This document shows positions 23,334-32,746 of a stretch of DNA of 64,000 nucleotides, in pieces. Below the pieces are notes generated by a model, which saw only the letters and a list, made by a program, of their open reading frames with translations, was not told the DNA's origin and did no database searches. The stretch spans positions 186,001-250,000 of the forward strand of contig CAXXVE010000001.1 in assembly GCA_963676905.2 (NCBI GenBank), given 5' to 3'. This DNA comes from Oceanispirochaeta sp963676905 (GTDB lineage: Bacteria; Spirochaetota; Spirochaetia; DSM-2461). Both the position numbers and the translations under genes were made by a program. Position 1 is the first letter of the stretch, and every line of letters begins with the position of its first letter.

Positions 23334-26193
23334 CAGACTCATCCAATCGGAGAATTTGAATTTCGGGATGTTTCATTGCCTCTTCAAGCTGCTCCTGAGC
23401 CTCCCGGGGCAGACCGGAGATCAGTTCCCCTGAAGCCTCCCCCGGAAGCCGGCTCAACGCCGCCGCCAGAACACGGAACTGGGTATTGATAAAACCGGCA
23501 TCCTTCAGGGAGATACCCTTTGACGATGCATAGGCATAGTCTTCATTGACAGCTGAAAACATAATGTCCCTCAGAATCAGGTTCCACTGAGCCGTTACCT
23601 CAGGAGATTCCTCCTGTGCCAGAACCATTTTAATGCGGTCCCTGAACTCAGGCATGATATAGGGATTCAGAACAGAGTCATCAAACTCCCTCTCGTAGAT
23701 CATCTCGGCTTCGTAGCGGCTCCTCTGATACTGGTTGCGCAGCCACTCGAAGTAGGAAGCCGTCACACCGGCGCTGTTGGCAAGAAAGTCATAAACTACA
23801 AGAACACCCCGCTCAAAAAGTATCTTTTCGGCTTTGGAGCTGTTGCTTCCGTTACTGCCGCAGACCTCGACCTTCGCCTTGATTTCGGGGGCATTCTCTT
23901 CGGTCACGGCATTCTCAAGAGCGGCTGGAAAGAGGAGATCACACTCCAGTTCCAGAATGGCCGACCCCTCCCTGGCACCGGGAATCTTACGGCTGACATT
24001 CTTCTTTGCATGGATCACCGAAGCACGCTGAGCCGGATCTTCAAATCCCCTTGAGTTCATAACAGATTCAAGGAGTTCATCGGGATCAAGCTGATCCCCG
24101 ATAACCGCGCCCCCCGCATCGGAGACGGCAATGAGGTTGACGCCGTAGGGGGCAAGCTCCTGAATGATGGAACTTCCAACCTTTCCGGAGCCCTGTACAA
24201 CCATGGTCTTGTTTTTAAGGAGCTTTGTGAAAACCTTTTTCCTCAGAGTTTCCCACTCTCCCTCTGTAATCAGATCCATTCCGTTCTTTTCAAGGATCAC
24301 AGGAACTGTGATGGAACAGAGCCCCTTCAGCAGGGCCTCCTCTTCGCCGCTGAGGGCCTCGGCAGGCTCCCACTTTCCGTCGAAGTAGAGGTTGGACACT
24401 GCCGCCAGAGTGGCATAGCACATCCCCCGCCCCGTTGCACCGGTACGGGCGTTGATCCCCATCCGGGGCTTCCCTGTGATCTGGGCCGCCACGACAAGTT
24501 CCAGATAGTCCTGATTGGCTCCCAGCTCCTTGAGTATGCGGCTGTCGGTATAGTCGATATTAAAGGCCTGTTCAAGCAGGGTCCGGGCCTCCTGAAGGGA
24601 TAGAATCTGATCCCCGATCATTGTCACATTATGGCGGACCCCGTAGACCATCAGGGCAAGATCCCGGAGGGCCGACTTGAAGCCTTCGAACATCCTCCCG
24701 ATCTCATCGGCGCCGCAGCCTACATCCCCCGCCGGAACATCCCGTGATGGACCGGTAACAAGAAAGAGGGAACGGCCGAAGTTGCTTAAGGAATCGAAGA
24801 AGTCCATGCTACGGGGATCGTACTCTCTGGGGTTCAGCATCAGCCCCCCCTTGGCTCCTCCGAAGAGAATCCGGCTCCGGGCGCTCTTCCATGTCATCAT
24901 AAAGGAGAGGGCCGCCACCTCGCAGAAGTTGACGATGGGGTCGATCCTGAGACCGCCCTTGGCGGGTCCACGGAGGGTGCTGTGTTTGATCCTGTATCCC
25001 GGAACGTTGCGGATCTTCCCGTCCATGGGACAGGAGACGAAGAAATCATCAAACTGCTCAAAACCGAGAAGGATTCTCAGGATACGGGGACTTTCGGCCA
25101 GTCCCGCCTTCTTTGCCGCCTCAAGAAAGTCGGTTACCGAGTTGAGGTAGAAATTCCCAAGCTCCTCCCCTTCCTCAAGGTTTCTTCGGCAGAGGTCTTT
25201 CAGTTCATCCAGGCAGCTGTCCAGGGACTGGTCTCCCAGGGGTGAGGAGAGCTTTCTGATAAGTACCTCCATTCTCGATTCCAGACTGTCCTTCCTAACG
25301 GCTCCGGCGGCATTGATGTAGGGGGCAAGATCCCTCTTCATCTCCTCTTCCAGGATCTTGTAGGAAACTGAGGGGTTTTTGATATAGATGGAAAAGAGGC
25401 CCACCTGGCGTTCATCGTTTTCAAAGAGGTCGAAATAGCTCCGCTCCAGATTGATTCTGTTGGTCTTGTAGTAGCGCAGGGCCTCATGAATAAAACGTCT
25501 GTCCGGATTGATTCCGGCCATGGAGAGCCGGAGGGTATCGTTGATAATGGCAGACTCCACAACCACACCGCCGGTGCTGCAGGCTTTCTCGTAAAGGTGG
25601 AGGTGGCGGAAGATCCTGTCGGGATAGCGCTGAACAGAGAGTTCCTCCTTCAGATACTTGTGGCTCAGGGTCTCCAGAAACTCACCGGCGTGTTTCAGCT
25701 TGTTCTCTCTGCCATATTTCACCACATGCTCTCTGAGGATGTCGGCATTCTTCCTCTCCTCCTGCGAAAGGACAACATAGTTCTCTCCCCTCTTGTCGAT
25801 GGTGACGATCCTCAGTCCACTGGCTGTAGATTCGGAGTCCATGGCCACAATGTCCATGGAAAGGTTCTTCTCGATGATCCGGGACAGCCGACCGGGATAG
25901 TCCCGTCCCACATTGATAAAGTAGGTCTTGGAGTTGTCGCTCATTCCCGACTGGCTCAGCATATCGCTGTTTGCATTGAGGAAGTGAGTCAGCATATAGA
26001 TGTGATGGGCGATGGTATCGGCGGAGTGGCTGTAGAAGTACCACCTGGGCAGATATCCCTTGGTAAAGTACTCCTCCAGAATCTTGTCTTTTGTATTGAT
26101 GTCGATCCGGAACTGGGTCTCCAGGATATCACCGGTCTCCTTCTTCAGTTTCCTCAAGAATACTTCTTTGTTTCCCACAGACAGCTCACTCAT
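23326..26193 (-). CDS. Large glutamate dehydrogenase with N-terminal regulatory region
   Basis: Oxidative deamination of glutamate to 2-oxoglutarate, probably NAD-dependent. The catalytic part shows the substrate lysines in RGPAKGGLRI (near residue 413) and FGGAKGGLM (near 446), the catalytic aspartate in VPAGDVGCGADEIG (near 489) and the dinucleotide loop QGSGKVGSS (near 669). The protein has 955 residues against about 450 for ordinary GDH. The first 390 contain ACT-like segments and no recognised catalytic motif, and the C-terminus also extends beyond the usual end. It resembles the intermediate-size NAD-GDH types rather than the 180-kDa form. GGAGG precedes the ATG. Its stop codon lies inside the promoter of the next operon. 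Confidence 0.87.
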   Translation of the reverse strand: MSELSVGNKEVFLRKLKKETGDILETQFRIDINTKDKILEEYFTKGYLPRWYFYSHSADTIAHHIYMLTHFLNANSDMLSQSGMSDNSKTYFINVGRDYPGRLSRIIEKNLSMDIVAMDSESTASGLRIVTIDKRGENYVVLSQEERKNADILREHVVKYGRENKLKHAGEFLETLSHKYLKEELSVQRYPDRIFRHLHLYEKACSTGGVVVESAIINDTLRLSMAGINPDRRFIHEALRYYKTNRINLERSYFDLFENDERQVGLFSIYIKNPSVSYKILEEEMKRDLAPYINAAGAVRKDSLESRMEVLIRKLSSPLGDQSLDSCLDELKDLCRRNLEEGEELGNFYLNSVTDFLEAAKKAGLAESPRILRILLGFEQFDDFFVSCPMDGKIRNVPGYRIKHSTLRGPAKGGLRIDPIVNFCEVAALSFMMTWKSARSRILFGGAKGGLMLNPREYDPRSMDFFDSLSNFGRSLFLVTGPSRDVPAGDVGCGADEIGRMFEGFKSALRDLALMVYGVRHNVTMIGDQILSLQEARTLLEQAFNIDYTDSRILKELGANQDYLELVVAAQITGKPRMGINARTGATGRGMCYATLAAVSNLYFDGKWEPAEALSGEEEALLKGLCSITVPVILEKNGMDLITEGEWETLRKKVFTKLLKNKTMVVQGSGKVGSSIIQELAPYGVNLIAVSDAGGAVIGDQLDPDELLESVMNSRGFEDPAQRASVIHAKKNVSRKIPGAREGSAILELECDLLFPAALENAVTEENAPEIKAKVEVCGSNGSNSSKAEKILFERGVLVVYDFLANSAGVTASYFEWLRNQYQRSRYEAEMIYEREFDDSVLNPYIMPEFRDRIKMVLAQEESPEVTAQWNLILRDIMFSAVNEDYAYASSKGISLKDAGFINTQFRVLAAALSRLPGEASGELISGLPREAQEQLEEAMKHPEIQILRLDESVL

Positions 26194-26242
26194 TCGTATT
26201 ACCTCCGATTTCCGGTTGTTTTCCGGACCTTCTCCAATTTCC

Positions 26243-26270
26243 GTTATAGCAGATATTCGGGAGAATGCAA
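26243..26270 (-). promoter_or_regulatory. Promoter of the glutamate dehydrogenase gene
   Basis: Minus strand TTGCAT (26270-26265), 16-base spacer, TATAAC (26248-26243). The gap 26194-26515 otherwise contains the terminator of the dehydrogenase complex operon and no other clear signal. Confidence 0.5.
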
Positions 26271-26404
26271 GGCATTCCTTTTACGGATTACATCATATTC
26301 CATGCAGTTTACTGAGGAATTCGAAAAATATTTCACATGATCTTTATTTTCTGTAAGGAAATCCCTGAAGAAATTCAGAATATCGGCGGATAAGGGACGG
26401 GAAG

Positions 26405-26449
26405 AAAAAAAATGGCCGCTCTTCAAAAAGGAGGAAAAGAAGAGCGGCC
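26405..26449 (-). terminator. Terminator of the 2-oxoacid dehydrogenase operon
   Basis: An 11-base-pair stem (GGCCGCTCTTC with GAAGAGCGGCC), a 14-base loop and a run of eight T on the minus strand, about 65 bases after the E1 stop. Confidence 0.85.
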
Positions 26450-26515
26450 CTCGGGATAAATCATTTTTTAATTCTGCTCCCGGCAGATGCCGGGAACGGG
26501 ATGCCTCCTGAAGGC

Positions 26516-28975
26516 TTACACACCCTCTCTCAGGCGGCGCATCTGATCACCGTTGGTCTGTACTGTTTCAACAGTATGACCGGGCAGGGGCAGAATCTGC
26601 TCATGCACAGTGTCGACGATCCAGCTGACCTGGGGGAAGAAGAGCTCTTCCATTTCCGCAGGGGGGCTGATCCAGTTTCTGGAACCAAGTACCACGGGGG
26701 GAGCGTCCAGGTAGTCGAAGGCCAGTCTTGTCAGGTTGGACGCCACATTGTGGAGGAAGGAACCTCTCTCTGTTGCATCGGAAACCAGCAGACAGCGGCC
26801 TGTCTTCTTCAGGGACTCCACAAGGGGTCCGTAGTTCAGGGGGTTGATAAAGCGGAGGTCGATGACCTCTACAGACATACCGTATTTCTCTTCCATCAGC
26901 TTGGCTGCATCCATTGCAGGATACAGTGTGGCGCCGATACTCATGATGGTCAGGTCATTACCTTCCTTGCGGACTGCAGGTTCACCTTCGGGAACTTCGT
27001 AGTAACCCTCGGGTACTCCGCCCTTCTCGAAAATCTCGGCCTCTCCGTATACCTTCTGGCTTTCCAGGAAGATGACGGGGTCTGTACCTCTTAAGGCAAG
27101 GTTCAGCATACCCTTTGCATCGTAGGGAGTTGTGGGGAACATGACTTTGAGTCCGGGAATATGGGCAACCAGGGCAGACCAGTCCTGTGAGTGCTGGGCG
27201 CCGTACTTGGCACCGACTGATACTCTTAAGACCAGGGGCATCTTCAGAACACCCGCTGACATGGACTGCCATTTGGGCATCTGGTTGAATACTTCGTCAC
27301 CGGCACGTCCCAGGAAGTCACAGTACATCAGCTCTACAACAGCGCGTCCACCGGCCATGGCGTAACCGACGGCGGAACCGACGATGGAAGCCTCGGAAAT
27401 GGGTGAGTTGAAGAATCTGTGGTAGGGAAGAAGCTCTGTGAGGCCTCTGTAGCAGGCAAAGGCTCCACCCCAGTCACGTACATCCTCACCGTAGGCGATC
27501 ATTGTGGGGTCTTCGGCAAAGCGGTGTGCCATGGCTTCGAAGATACCGTCCCGGAAGGCATAGGTCTTTGTTGCAGGCAGCTTCTTGCCGCCCTCATCCA
27601 GACCGTAGCGGGCCTTTCTGGCAAGCTGTTTTACTCTGGGGTTCTCTTCCAAGGGCTGGGAGAGTTCGGCCTCTCTGTCTTCCATCTTGGGCATATCGCC
27701 CATGGAGAACATAACAGATTCGATAAACTGGCCGTCCACGTGGGGGCTCAGGGCATCGTCGATGGTGATCTTCATGGTGGTGGTCATCTTGTTTACGACC
27801 TTTTCCTTCATGGAGTCCATCTCTTTCTGAGTCAGGATCTTGTTTTTCTTCAGGTAGTCGCCGAACTCAACGATACAGTCCATTTCGATAAAGGCGTCCA
27901 TCTCTTCCTTGCTTCTGTAGGAGGAGGCGTCGGAGGGAGAGTGACCGGACTGTCTGTAGGTGATTGTATCCAGCAGTGCGGGACCTTCACCCTTGAGGAG
28001 GATCTCTTTCTTCCTGGATGTGGCTTCGGCAACGGCCAGGGGATTGAATCCGTCTACACGCTCTGCGTGCATATTCTCGGGGTTCACACCGGCACCCAGG
28101 CGGGCGGCGGTTCCGAATCCCATTGTTTCACCAACGGGCTGTCCACCCATGGCGTAGAAGTTGTTGAATACGTTCAGGAGGTAGGGGGGCATGCCGCCCA
28201 GATCCTTGTCCCAGAGGGTCTTGTACTGGTCCATGGCAGCCATCATCAGGCCTTCCCATACGGGACCGCAGGCCAGTGAACCGTCACCGATGTTGGCGAT
28301 GACGATACCGTTCTTTCTGTTGACTCTCTTGAAGAGGGCCGCACCCAGGGCAATGTCTCCCGAACCGCCGACGATGGCGTTGTTGGGCATGGAGCCGAAG
28401 GGAGCGAAGAAGGTGTGCATGGAACCGCCCAGGCCTCTGTTGAAACCGGCTTTCCGTGCGAAGATCTCGGCAAGGGCACCGTAGAGGACAAAGTTCTCGG
28501 CAGTGTCTCTCAGGGACTCACCGTTGTTGTGGTCCTGAACCATCTTCAGTGTCTCTCCGCCCATAAAGCCTTCCATTGTGTCGGTGAGGCTCTTCTCGTC
28601 CAGGGCGTAAACGGCCTTGAAACACTTGGCGAGGATCTCACCGTGGGAGCGGTGTGAACCGAAGATAAAGTCGTCTGTATCCAGGGCAAGAGCCTGACCT
28701 ACATAGGCTGACTCCTGACCGATGGCCAGGTGAGCGGGTCCCTTGTGGTTGTACTCGATTCCCTGGTAGTGTCCCTCTCTCTTGATGTTGTTGAGCATGG
28801 ACTCGAACTCACGGATGATGAGCATATCGTAGTAGGCTCTCTTGAGTCCGTCTTTGCCGAACTTGTCTGACTCGGCCTTGATGTCGGGTTTGTACTGGTT
28901 TACGGGGATGTCTTTCAGTTTGATAACATCCGCTTTTCTTATCTTTTTGGGATCTACAGTAATCTGCTGTGCCAT
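26516..28975 (-). CDS. 2-Oxoacid dehydrogenase E1, alpha and beta subunits fused
   Basis: Thiamine-diphosphate enzyme that decarboxylates a 2-oxoacid and passes the acyl group to lipoyl-E2. The 819 residues join two normally separate chains. The alpha half (to about 430) has the cofactor motif IGDGSLACG followed about 35 residues later by NVFNNFYAMGG. The beta half (about 470-819) starts with IAYGEDVRDWGG and contains FNSPISEASIVG and PVIFLESQKVYG. AAGGAG precedes the ATG. It is the last gene of an E2-E3-E1 operon. Pyruvate, acetoin and branched-chain oxoacids are all possible substrates; the sequence by eye does not decide. Confidence 0.9.
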   Translation of the reverse strand: MAQQITVDPKKIRKADVIKLKDIPVNQYKPDIKAESDKFGKDGLKRAYYDMLIIREFESMLNNIKREGHYQGIEYNHKGPAHLAIGQESAYVGQALALDTDDFIFGSHRSHGEILAKCFKAVYALDEKSLTDTMEGFMGGETLKMVQDHNNGESLRDTAENFVLYGALAEIFARKAGFNRGLGGSMHTFFAPFGSMPNNAIVGGSGDIALGAALFKRVNRKNGIVIANIGDGSLACGPVWEGLMMAAMDQYKTLWDKDLGGMPPYLLNVFNNFYAMGGQPVGETMGFGTAARLGAGVNPENMHAERVDGFNPLAVAEATSRKKEILLKGEGPALLDTITYRQSGHSPSDASSYRSKEEMDAFIEMDCIVEFGDYLKKNKILTQKEMDSMKEKVVNKMTTTMKITIDDALSPHVDGQFIESVMFSMGDMPKMEDREAELSQPLEENPRVKQLARKARYGLDEGGKKLPATKTYAFRDGIFEAMAHRFAEDPTMIAYGEDVRDWGGAFACYRGLTELLPYHRFFNSPISEASIVGSAVGYAMAGGRAVVELMYCDFLGRAGDEVFNQMPKWQSMSAGVLKMPLVLRVSVGAKYGAQHSQDWSALVAHIPGLKVMFPTTPYDAKGMLNLALRGTDPVIFLESQKVYGEAEIFEKGGVPEGYYEVPEGEPAVRKEGNDLTIMSIGATLYPAMDAAKLMEEKYGMSVEVIDLRFINPLNYGPLVESLKKTGRCLLVSDATERGSFLHNVASNLTRLAFDYLDAPPVVLGSRNWISPPAEMEELFFPQVSWIVDTVHEQILPLPGHTVETVQTNGDQMRRLREGV

Positions 28976-28992
28976 TTAAATACTCCTTTAGC

Positions 28993-30330
28993 CTAATTCA
29001 ACGCCCAGAGGGCATCCTTGATAATTTCCGACACCGAGGGGTGGGGAAAGATAATTTCCTTAATATCCTGAACCCGAAGCTCCATCTCCAGCATCGCCGC
29101 AGCGGAGTGGATAATCTCTGAGCTGTAGGGTCCGAAAAGGTGAACACCAAGAAGCATATCGCTGTCGGCGTCCACTACAACCTTGCATGTACCGGGAGCC
29201 TTCTTGCCAAGCTCGGCAAGGAATCTTCCGTTGGCCCTGAGGGGCATGGAACCGGACTTCACATTGTAGCCCTGCTCTTTGGCCTGTGCTTCTGTCAGAC
29301 CGCATCCTGCAGCCTCGGGGTCCGTATAGAGGGCCCAGGGAACGGCGCCGTAACGCATTCTGTCGGGTTTTCCGAGGATGTGGTTCACGGCCACTTCACC
29401 CATACGGGATGCCGAGTGGGCAAGCAGGGACTGTCCGTTAACATCACCGATGGCATATATGCCGGGGAGGTTGGTCCGCATCTGCTCGTCCACGATGATT
29501 CCGGTCCGTCCCACATCAACGCCGATCTTGTCGAGGCCCAGAGTCAGGGGGCGGCGGCCTACGGCCATTAGAACCATATCCGCAGGAAGGGCGGTTTCCT
29601 TCCCATCCTTCTGGAAGTAGACATTCTTGGCGTCAATCTTTGTCACCTGGGCTTTCAGGTGGAAGTCCACCTTGCCCATGGCCTTTCTGAGCTGTGAAGA
29701 GAATTGACCATCCATCAGGGGGATGATCTCGTCCATCATCTCAACCACGGAGACATTCACGCCGACTGCCGAGAAGAAGGATGCAAACTCCACACCAATG
29801 ACACCGCCGCCGATAACCACAAGGTTCTCGGGGAGCTTCTCGATGGCCAGAATGCCCTTGTTGTCCAGAACATGGGGCAGGTCGGCACCGGGAATGGGGG
29901 GAACAAAGGCTGTGGACCCTGTGGCCACAAAGAGGTTGTCGAAGCTGTACTCTTTACCGTCGGCCTTAACACTCTTGGGAGAGGTCACTTCAGCCTCGGC
30001 GAATACAACATCCACCTTGTTTGATTTCATAAGAAAGGCGATTCCCTTGCGCAGGGTTTCAATGGTGTCCTGCTTGTGGGCCATGGCCTTCTCCAGGCTG
30101 AAGCTCACGTTCCCGGCGGTCACACCAAACTCCTCGCTGTGAAGAGCCTTCTTGTAGAGCTTTGCCGAGTTCAGAAGGCTCTTGGTGGGAATACATCCCC
30201 AGTTGGTACAAACGCCTCCCAGATTCTCCTTCTCAATGAGAAGGACCTTTTTACCGGCGTGTCCGGCACGTTCGGCGGCAATGTAGCCCCCGGGACCGGC
30301 ACCGATAACAATCAGTTCATAATGTTCCAT
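28993..30330 (-). CDS. lpdA: Dihydrolipoamide dehydrogenase (E3)
   Basis: FAD enzyme that reoxidises the lipoyl groups of E2 and passes electrons to NAD. The 445 residues show the FAD loop GAGPGGYIAAE (10-20), the redox-active cysteines Cys41 and Cys46 in GGVCTNWGCIPTKS, the NAD loop IGGGVIGVEFASFF near 175, the second FAD motif YAIGDVNGQ near 300 and the C-terminal FPHPSVSE with the catalytic histidine. It lies between the E2 and E1 genes with gaps of 22 and 17 bases, so it is dedicated to this complex, though it could also serve a glycine cleavage system elsewhere. Confidence 0.94.
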   Translation of the reverse strand: MEHYELIVIGAGPGGYIAAERAGHAGKKVLLIEKENLGGVCTNWGCIPTKSLLNSAKLYKKALHSEEFGVTAGNVSFSLEKAMAHKQDTIETLRKGIAFLMKSNKVDVVFAEAEVTSPKSVKADGKEYSFDNLFVATGSTAFVPPIPGADLPHVLDNKGILAIEKLPENLVVIGGGVIGVEFASFFSAVGVNVSVVEMMDEIIPLMDGQFSSQLRKAMGKVDFHLKAQVTKIDAKNVYFQKDGKETALPADMVLMAVGRRPLTLGLDKIGVDVGRTGIIVDEQMRTNLPGIYAIGDVNGQSLLAHSASRMGEVAVNHILGKPDRMRYGAVPWALYTDPEAAGCGLTEAQAKEQGYNVKSGSMPLRANGRFLAELGKKAPGTCKVVVDADSDMLLGVHLFGPYSSEIIHSAAAMLEMELRVQDIKEIIFPHPSVSEIIKDALWALN

Positions 30331-30352
30331 AGATTATCCTTCTTCCCCGGTC

Positions 30353-31741
30353 CTAGAGAGCCAGTACCAGGTCAATGTTTTCAAGGTTGGCAACCAGGGC
30401 TTTCAGGAAGCGGCCGGCGGGTGCACCGTCGGTGGCCTGGTGATCAAAGGTCAGACTCAGTCCCATATGGGGTACGAACTTCACTTCATCCCCGGCCATG
30501 ACAGGCTTGGGCTGAACGGTACAGACACCCAGGATTCCGACTTCCGGTTTGTTCAGTACGGGAGTAAAGCTTTCGATTCCCATGGCTCCCAGGTTTGTAA
30601 TTGTAAAGGTACCGCCGGAGAGTTCCTCGGGGTCGATCTGTCCCTCAAGGCACTTGCCGAAGAGTCTCTTGCTCTCGGTTCCCAGCTCTTTCAGGCTTAA
30701 GGCGTCGGCGTAGCGGATTACAGGAACCATCAGGCCCCGGGGAGTGTCCACAGCGCATCCCAGGTGGATGGACTTGTACTGAACAATCTTGTCACCAAGC
30801 CAGTGGGCATTCATCTCGGGAAAGTCCTTCAGTGTCCGGGCTGTTACCATCATCACAAGGTCGTTGATTGTGATTCCCTGAAGTCCCATGGACTCGGGAG
30901 AGTTTTTAAGCCGCTTTCTCATGGCCATGATTCTTGTGGCATCGGCTGAGGTATTCATTGTCAGCTGGGCTGTCTGAGTGAGGGATTCCAGCATTCTGGA
31001 AGCGGTCACCTTGCGTACGCCCTTCACCTTGATCTCTTCCAGCTCTCCGGGGAAGTCCGCAGTAAAAGCGGCTGCACCGGCGGAAGCGGCTGCCGGAGCG
31101 GCAGGAGCATCTGTCAGATCCGATTTCAGGACCCGGCCGCCAAGGCCTGTTCCCTGGGAAGGAGCGGTCTTTCCGGTTCTGATAAGCTCTTCCATGGCTG
31201 CGGGAGTCAGGGGAGCCTGTCCCTCAAGGGCTGTCATAACATCGCGTTCGATAATCCGTCCGTCGGGGCCGGTACCGGCTATTTTATCAAGAGCCACAGC
31301 CTTGGCTGCGGCAAGGTTTCTTGCACGGGGAGAAGCAAATCCACCGGCCTCTCCGGCTGCTGCAGCGGGGGCCGCAGAGGCAGCTGGTGCGGCGGCAGGA
31401 GTGTCATTTGACGGAGCGGAAGCCGCGGGAGCCTCTTCTGAGGGAGCGGCAGCGCCTGCATCCCCGGAACCGAGTTCAGCCAGAAGTCCGGAAATATCCT
31501 CACCGGCCTCTCCAATAATCGCCATGGGCTGCATTACAGGCACATCATCATCCACCTGGAAGAGCTGCTTCAGGAGTACTCCCGAAGCTGTAGATTCCAC
31601 GGTTACCGTTGCTTTATCAGTTTCCGCCTCACAGAGTACGTCCCCTGTATTAACGGTGTCGCCTTCAGATTTTGTCCATTCAAGTATGATACAGGACTCT
31701 ACCGAGTTCCCGGCTTTCGGCATCACAACTATCTCTGCCAT
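30353..31741 (-). CDS. Dihydrolipoamide acyltransferase (E2)
   Basis: Core subunit of the complex. An N-terminal lipoyl domain carries the modified Lys43 in AETDKATVT. A long alanine- and proline-rich hinge follows, then a subunit-binding segment (ASPRARNLAA to GPDGRIIERDV, about 136-168). A second, shorter segment of the same style ends in GTGLGGRVLKSDL near 210. The catalytic domain ends with DHQATDGAPAGRFL holding the active-site histidine and aspartate. At 462 residues the size is normal. AAGGAG precedes the ATG. It is the first gene of the E2-E3-E1 operon behind a good promoter. Confidence 0.92.
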   Translation of the reverse strand: MAEIVVMPKAGNSVESCIILEWTKSEGDTVNTGDVLCEAETDKATVTVESTASGVLLKQLFQVDDDVPVMQPMAIIGEAGEDISGLLAELGSGDAGAAAPSEEAPAASAPSNDTPAAAPAASAAPAAAAGEAGGFASPRARNLAAAKAVALDKIAGTGPDGRIIERDVMTALEGQAPLTPAAMEELIRTGKTAPSQGTGLGGRVLKSDLTDAPAAPAAASAGAAAFTADFPGELEEIKVKGVRKVTASRMLESLTQTAQLTMNTSADATRIMAMRKRLKNSPESMGLQGITINDLVMMVTARTLKDFPEMNAHWLGDKIVQYKSIHLGCAVDTPRGLMVPVIRYADALSLKELGTESKRLFGKCLEGQIDPEELSGGTFTITNLGAMGIESFTPVLNKPEVGILGVCTVQPKPVMAGDEVKFVPHMGLSLTFDHQATDGAPAGRFLKALVANLENIDLVLAL

Positions 31742-31835
31742 TGACCTCTCCTTATGTTTTTATCCTTCTTTCAAGGACTGTTTTTCTAACAATTACCTTT
31801 TCTAACTATTACATATAACTTTCTAATCACTTTCG

Positions 31836-31864
31836 ATATTATTTCAATATACCTTCCAATGCAA
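31836..31864 (-). promoter_or_regulatory. Promoter of the 2-oxoacid dehydrogenase operon
   Basis: Minus strand TTGCAT (31864-31859), 17-base spacer, TAATAT (31841-31836), giving a leader of about 90 bases before the E2 gene. The -35 box is the same as that proposed for the glutamate dehydrogenase gene. Confidence 0.5.
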
Positions 31865-31930
31865 TACTTTTCTTTCATGAATTCTTCAAATAGATAAAAA
31901 AAAATCGGAATATTTTTGAGAATAAGGGTA

Positions 31931-32052
31931 TGGGCGATCCCTTTCCGGCTGCCCCTCCGGGCATCCTGCAGGGGCCGGGCTCTGCGCCGGTTCCGTCCGG
32001 GACTGCGCCCCGGACCGCCTTCGGCGCGGCTCCGATCTCTATCGCTTGGGGA
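31931..32052. repeat. GC-rich, hairpin-dense intergenic element
   Basis: In the 431-base gap 31742-32172 an AT-rich leader changes abruptly to about 120 bases of GC-rich sequence with no open frame of note. It contains nested inverted repeats: GCCCCT with AGGGGC, GTCCGGG with CCCGGAC around a seven-base loop, and CGCC-TTC-GGCG. It starts at GGGCGATCCC and ends near TCGCTTGGGG. It looks like a dispersed repetitive palindromic unit, but only one copy is in the window, so that is a guess. Confidence 0.45.
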
Positions 32053-32100
32053 GAGATGATTTGACTTTCTGCGGGTATTTATCTAACTGGTGGCTATTTT

Positions 32101-32147
32101 GAAAAGAAAGCCTCTATAACTTCCCTGCAGGGGATGTCCATAGAGGC
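32101..32147 (-). terminator. Terminator of the lipoprotein gene at 32173
   Basis: An outer stem, GCCTCTAT with ATAGAGGC, encloses an inner CCC-TGCA-GGG hairpin. On the minus strand it is followed by TTTCTTTTC. Confidence 0.6.
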
Positions 32148-32172
32148 AATATTGGAATAGGGTCCTGAGGCT

Positions 32173-32661
32173 TTATAATTCTATTTTGAAAGAACCATTG
32201 TAGATAACATCATTTTCAAGGTAGTTATATGATCCGTCACTCTCTTGTTTGTACTTTTCAAATAGCACATCCTGAAGTGTAACAGTTCCATCATCACTGA
32301 CTTTAATACTCCCCTCTACGGCCACAAGATTTATCCAATCATCGCGGAGCAGTATTGAACAGCTAACATTCCATGCCTCCCATGTTGTATCAAACGTATC
32401 AAGAGGATAGTAGATTCCTGCTGCAGGAAGTTCCGTTTCCTCTTCTGCATAAAAAAGGAAAAATACAGCAGCATTCTCTGAATCTGCATATCCGCTATAA
32501 TAAAGCTCATTACTTTCTGCTTCGAAACCAGCTGAGGACAGACCAGCAAAATCAAAATCATTTTCAATATTTCTTTTTTCAACATTAAGACCGCTACTCT
32601 GAATATCACATCCACTCAGAACCAGCATCAGAACCAGTACAACAAATAATTTTCTTTTCAT
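32173..32661 (-). CDS. Small lipoprotein of unknown function
   Basis: A 162-residue protein with a signal peptide ending in the lipobox LSGC (Cys18), so probably a lipid-anchored envelope protein. The rest is acidic with many short strand-like segments such as the DGTVTLQDVLFEKY stretch, suggesting a beta barrel or sandwich. GGAG five bases before the ATG at 32661 supports this start over an upstream one. It resembles the lipoprotein at 33815-34432 in size, lipobox placement and the order of a D-W-x-L segment, a DDG/DDH strand and an L-D/N-x-L strand near the C-terminus; they may be diverged paralogues. No named family recognised. Confidence 0.7.
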   Translation of the reverse strand: MKRKLFVVLVLMLVLSGCDIQSSGLNVEKRNIENDFDFAGLSSAGFEAESNELYYSGYADSENAAVFFLFYAEEETELPAAGIYYPLDTFDTTWEAWNVSCSILLRDDWINLVAVEGSIKVSDDGTVTLQDVLFEKYKQESDGSYNYLENDVIYNGSFKIEL

Positions 32662-32746
32662 TTTTACTCCAGATTTTATAATATATACTACATAGTTCAT
32701 TTAAACCTATGACCGCTATTAAATCATGTTTGAAAGGATACCGCAA

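Noticed and set aside
27419..28279. A 286-codon plus-strand frame inside the E1 gene.
   Set aside because: Antisense shadow of a clearly conserved enzyme; its composition (Gly-, His- and Val-rich) is unlike a real protein.
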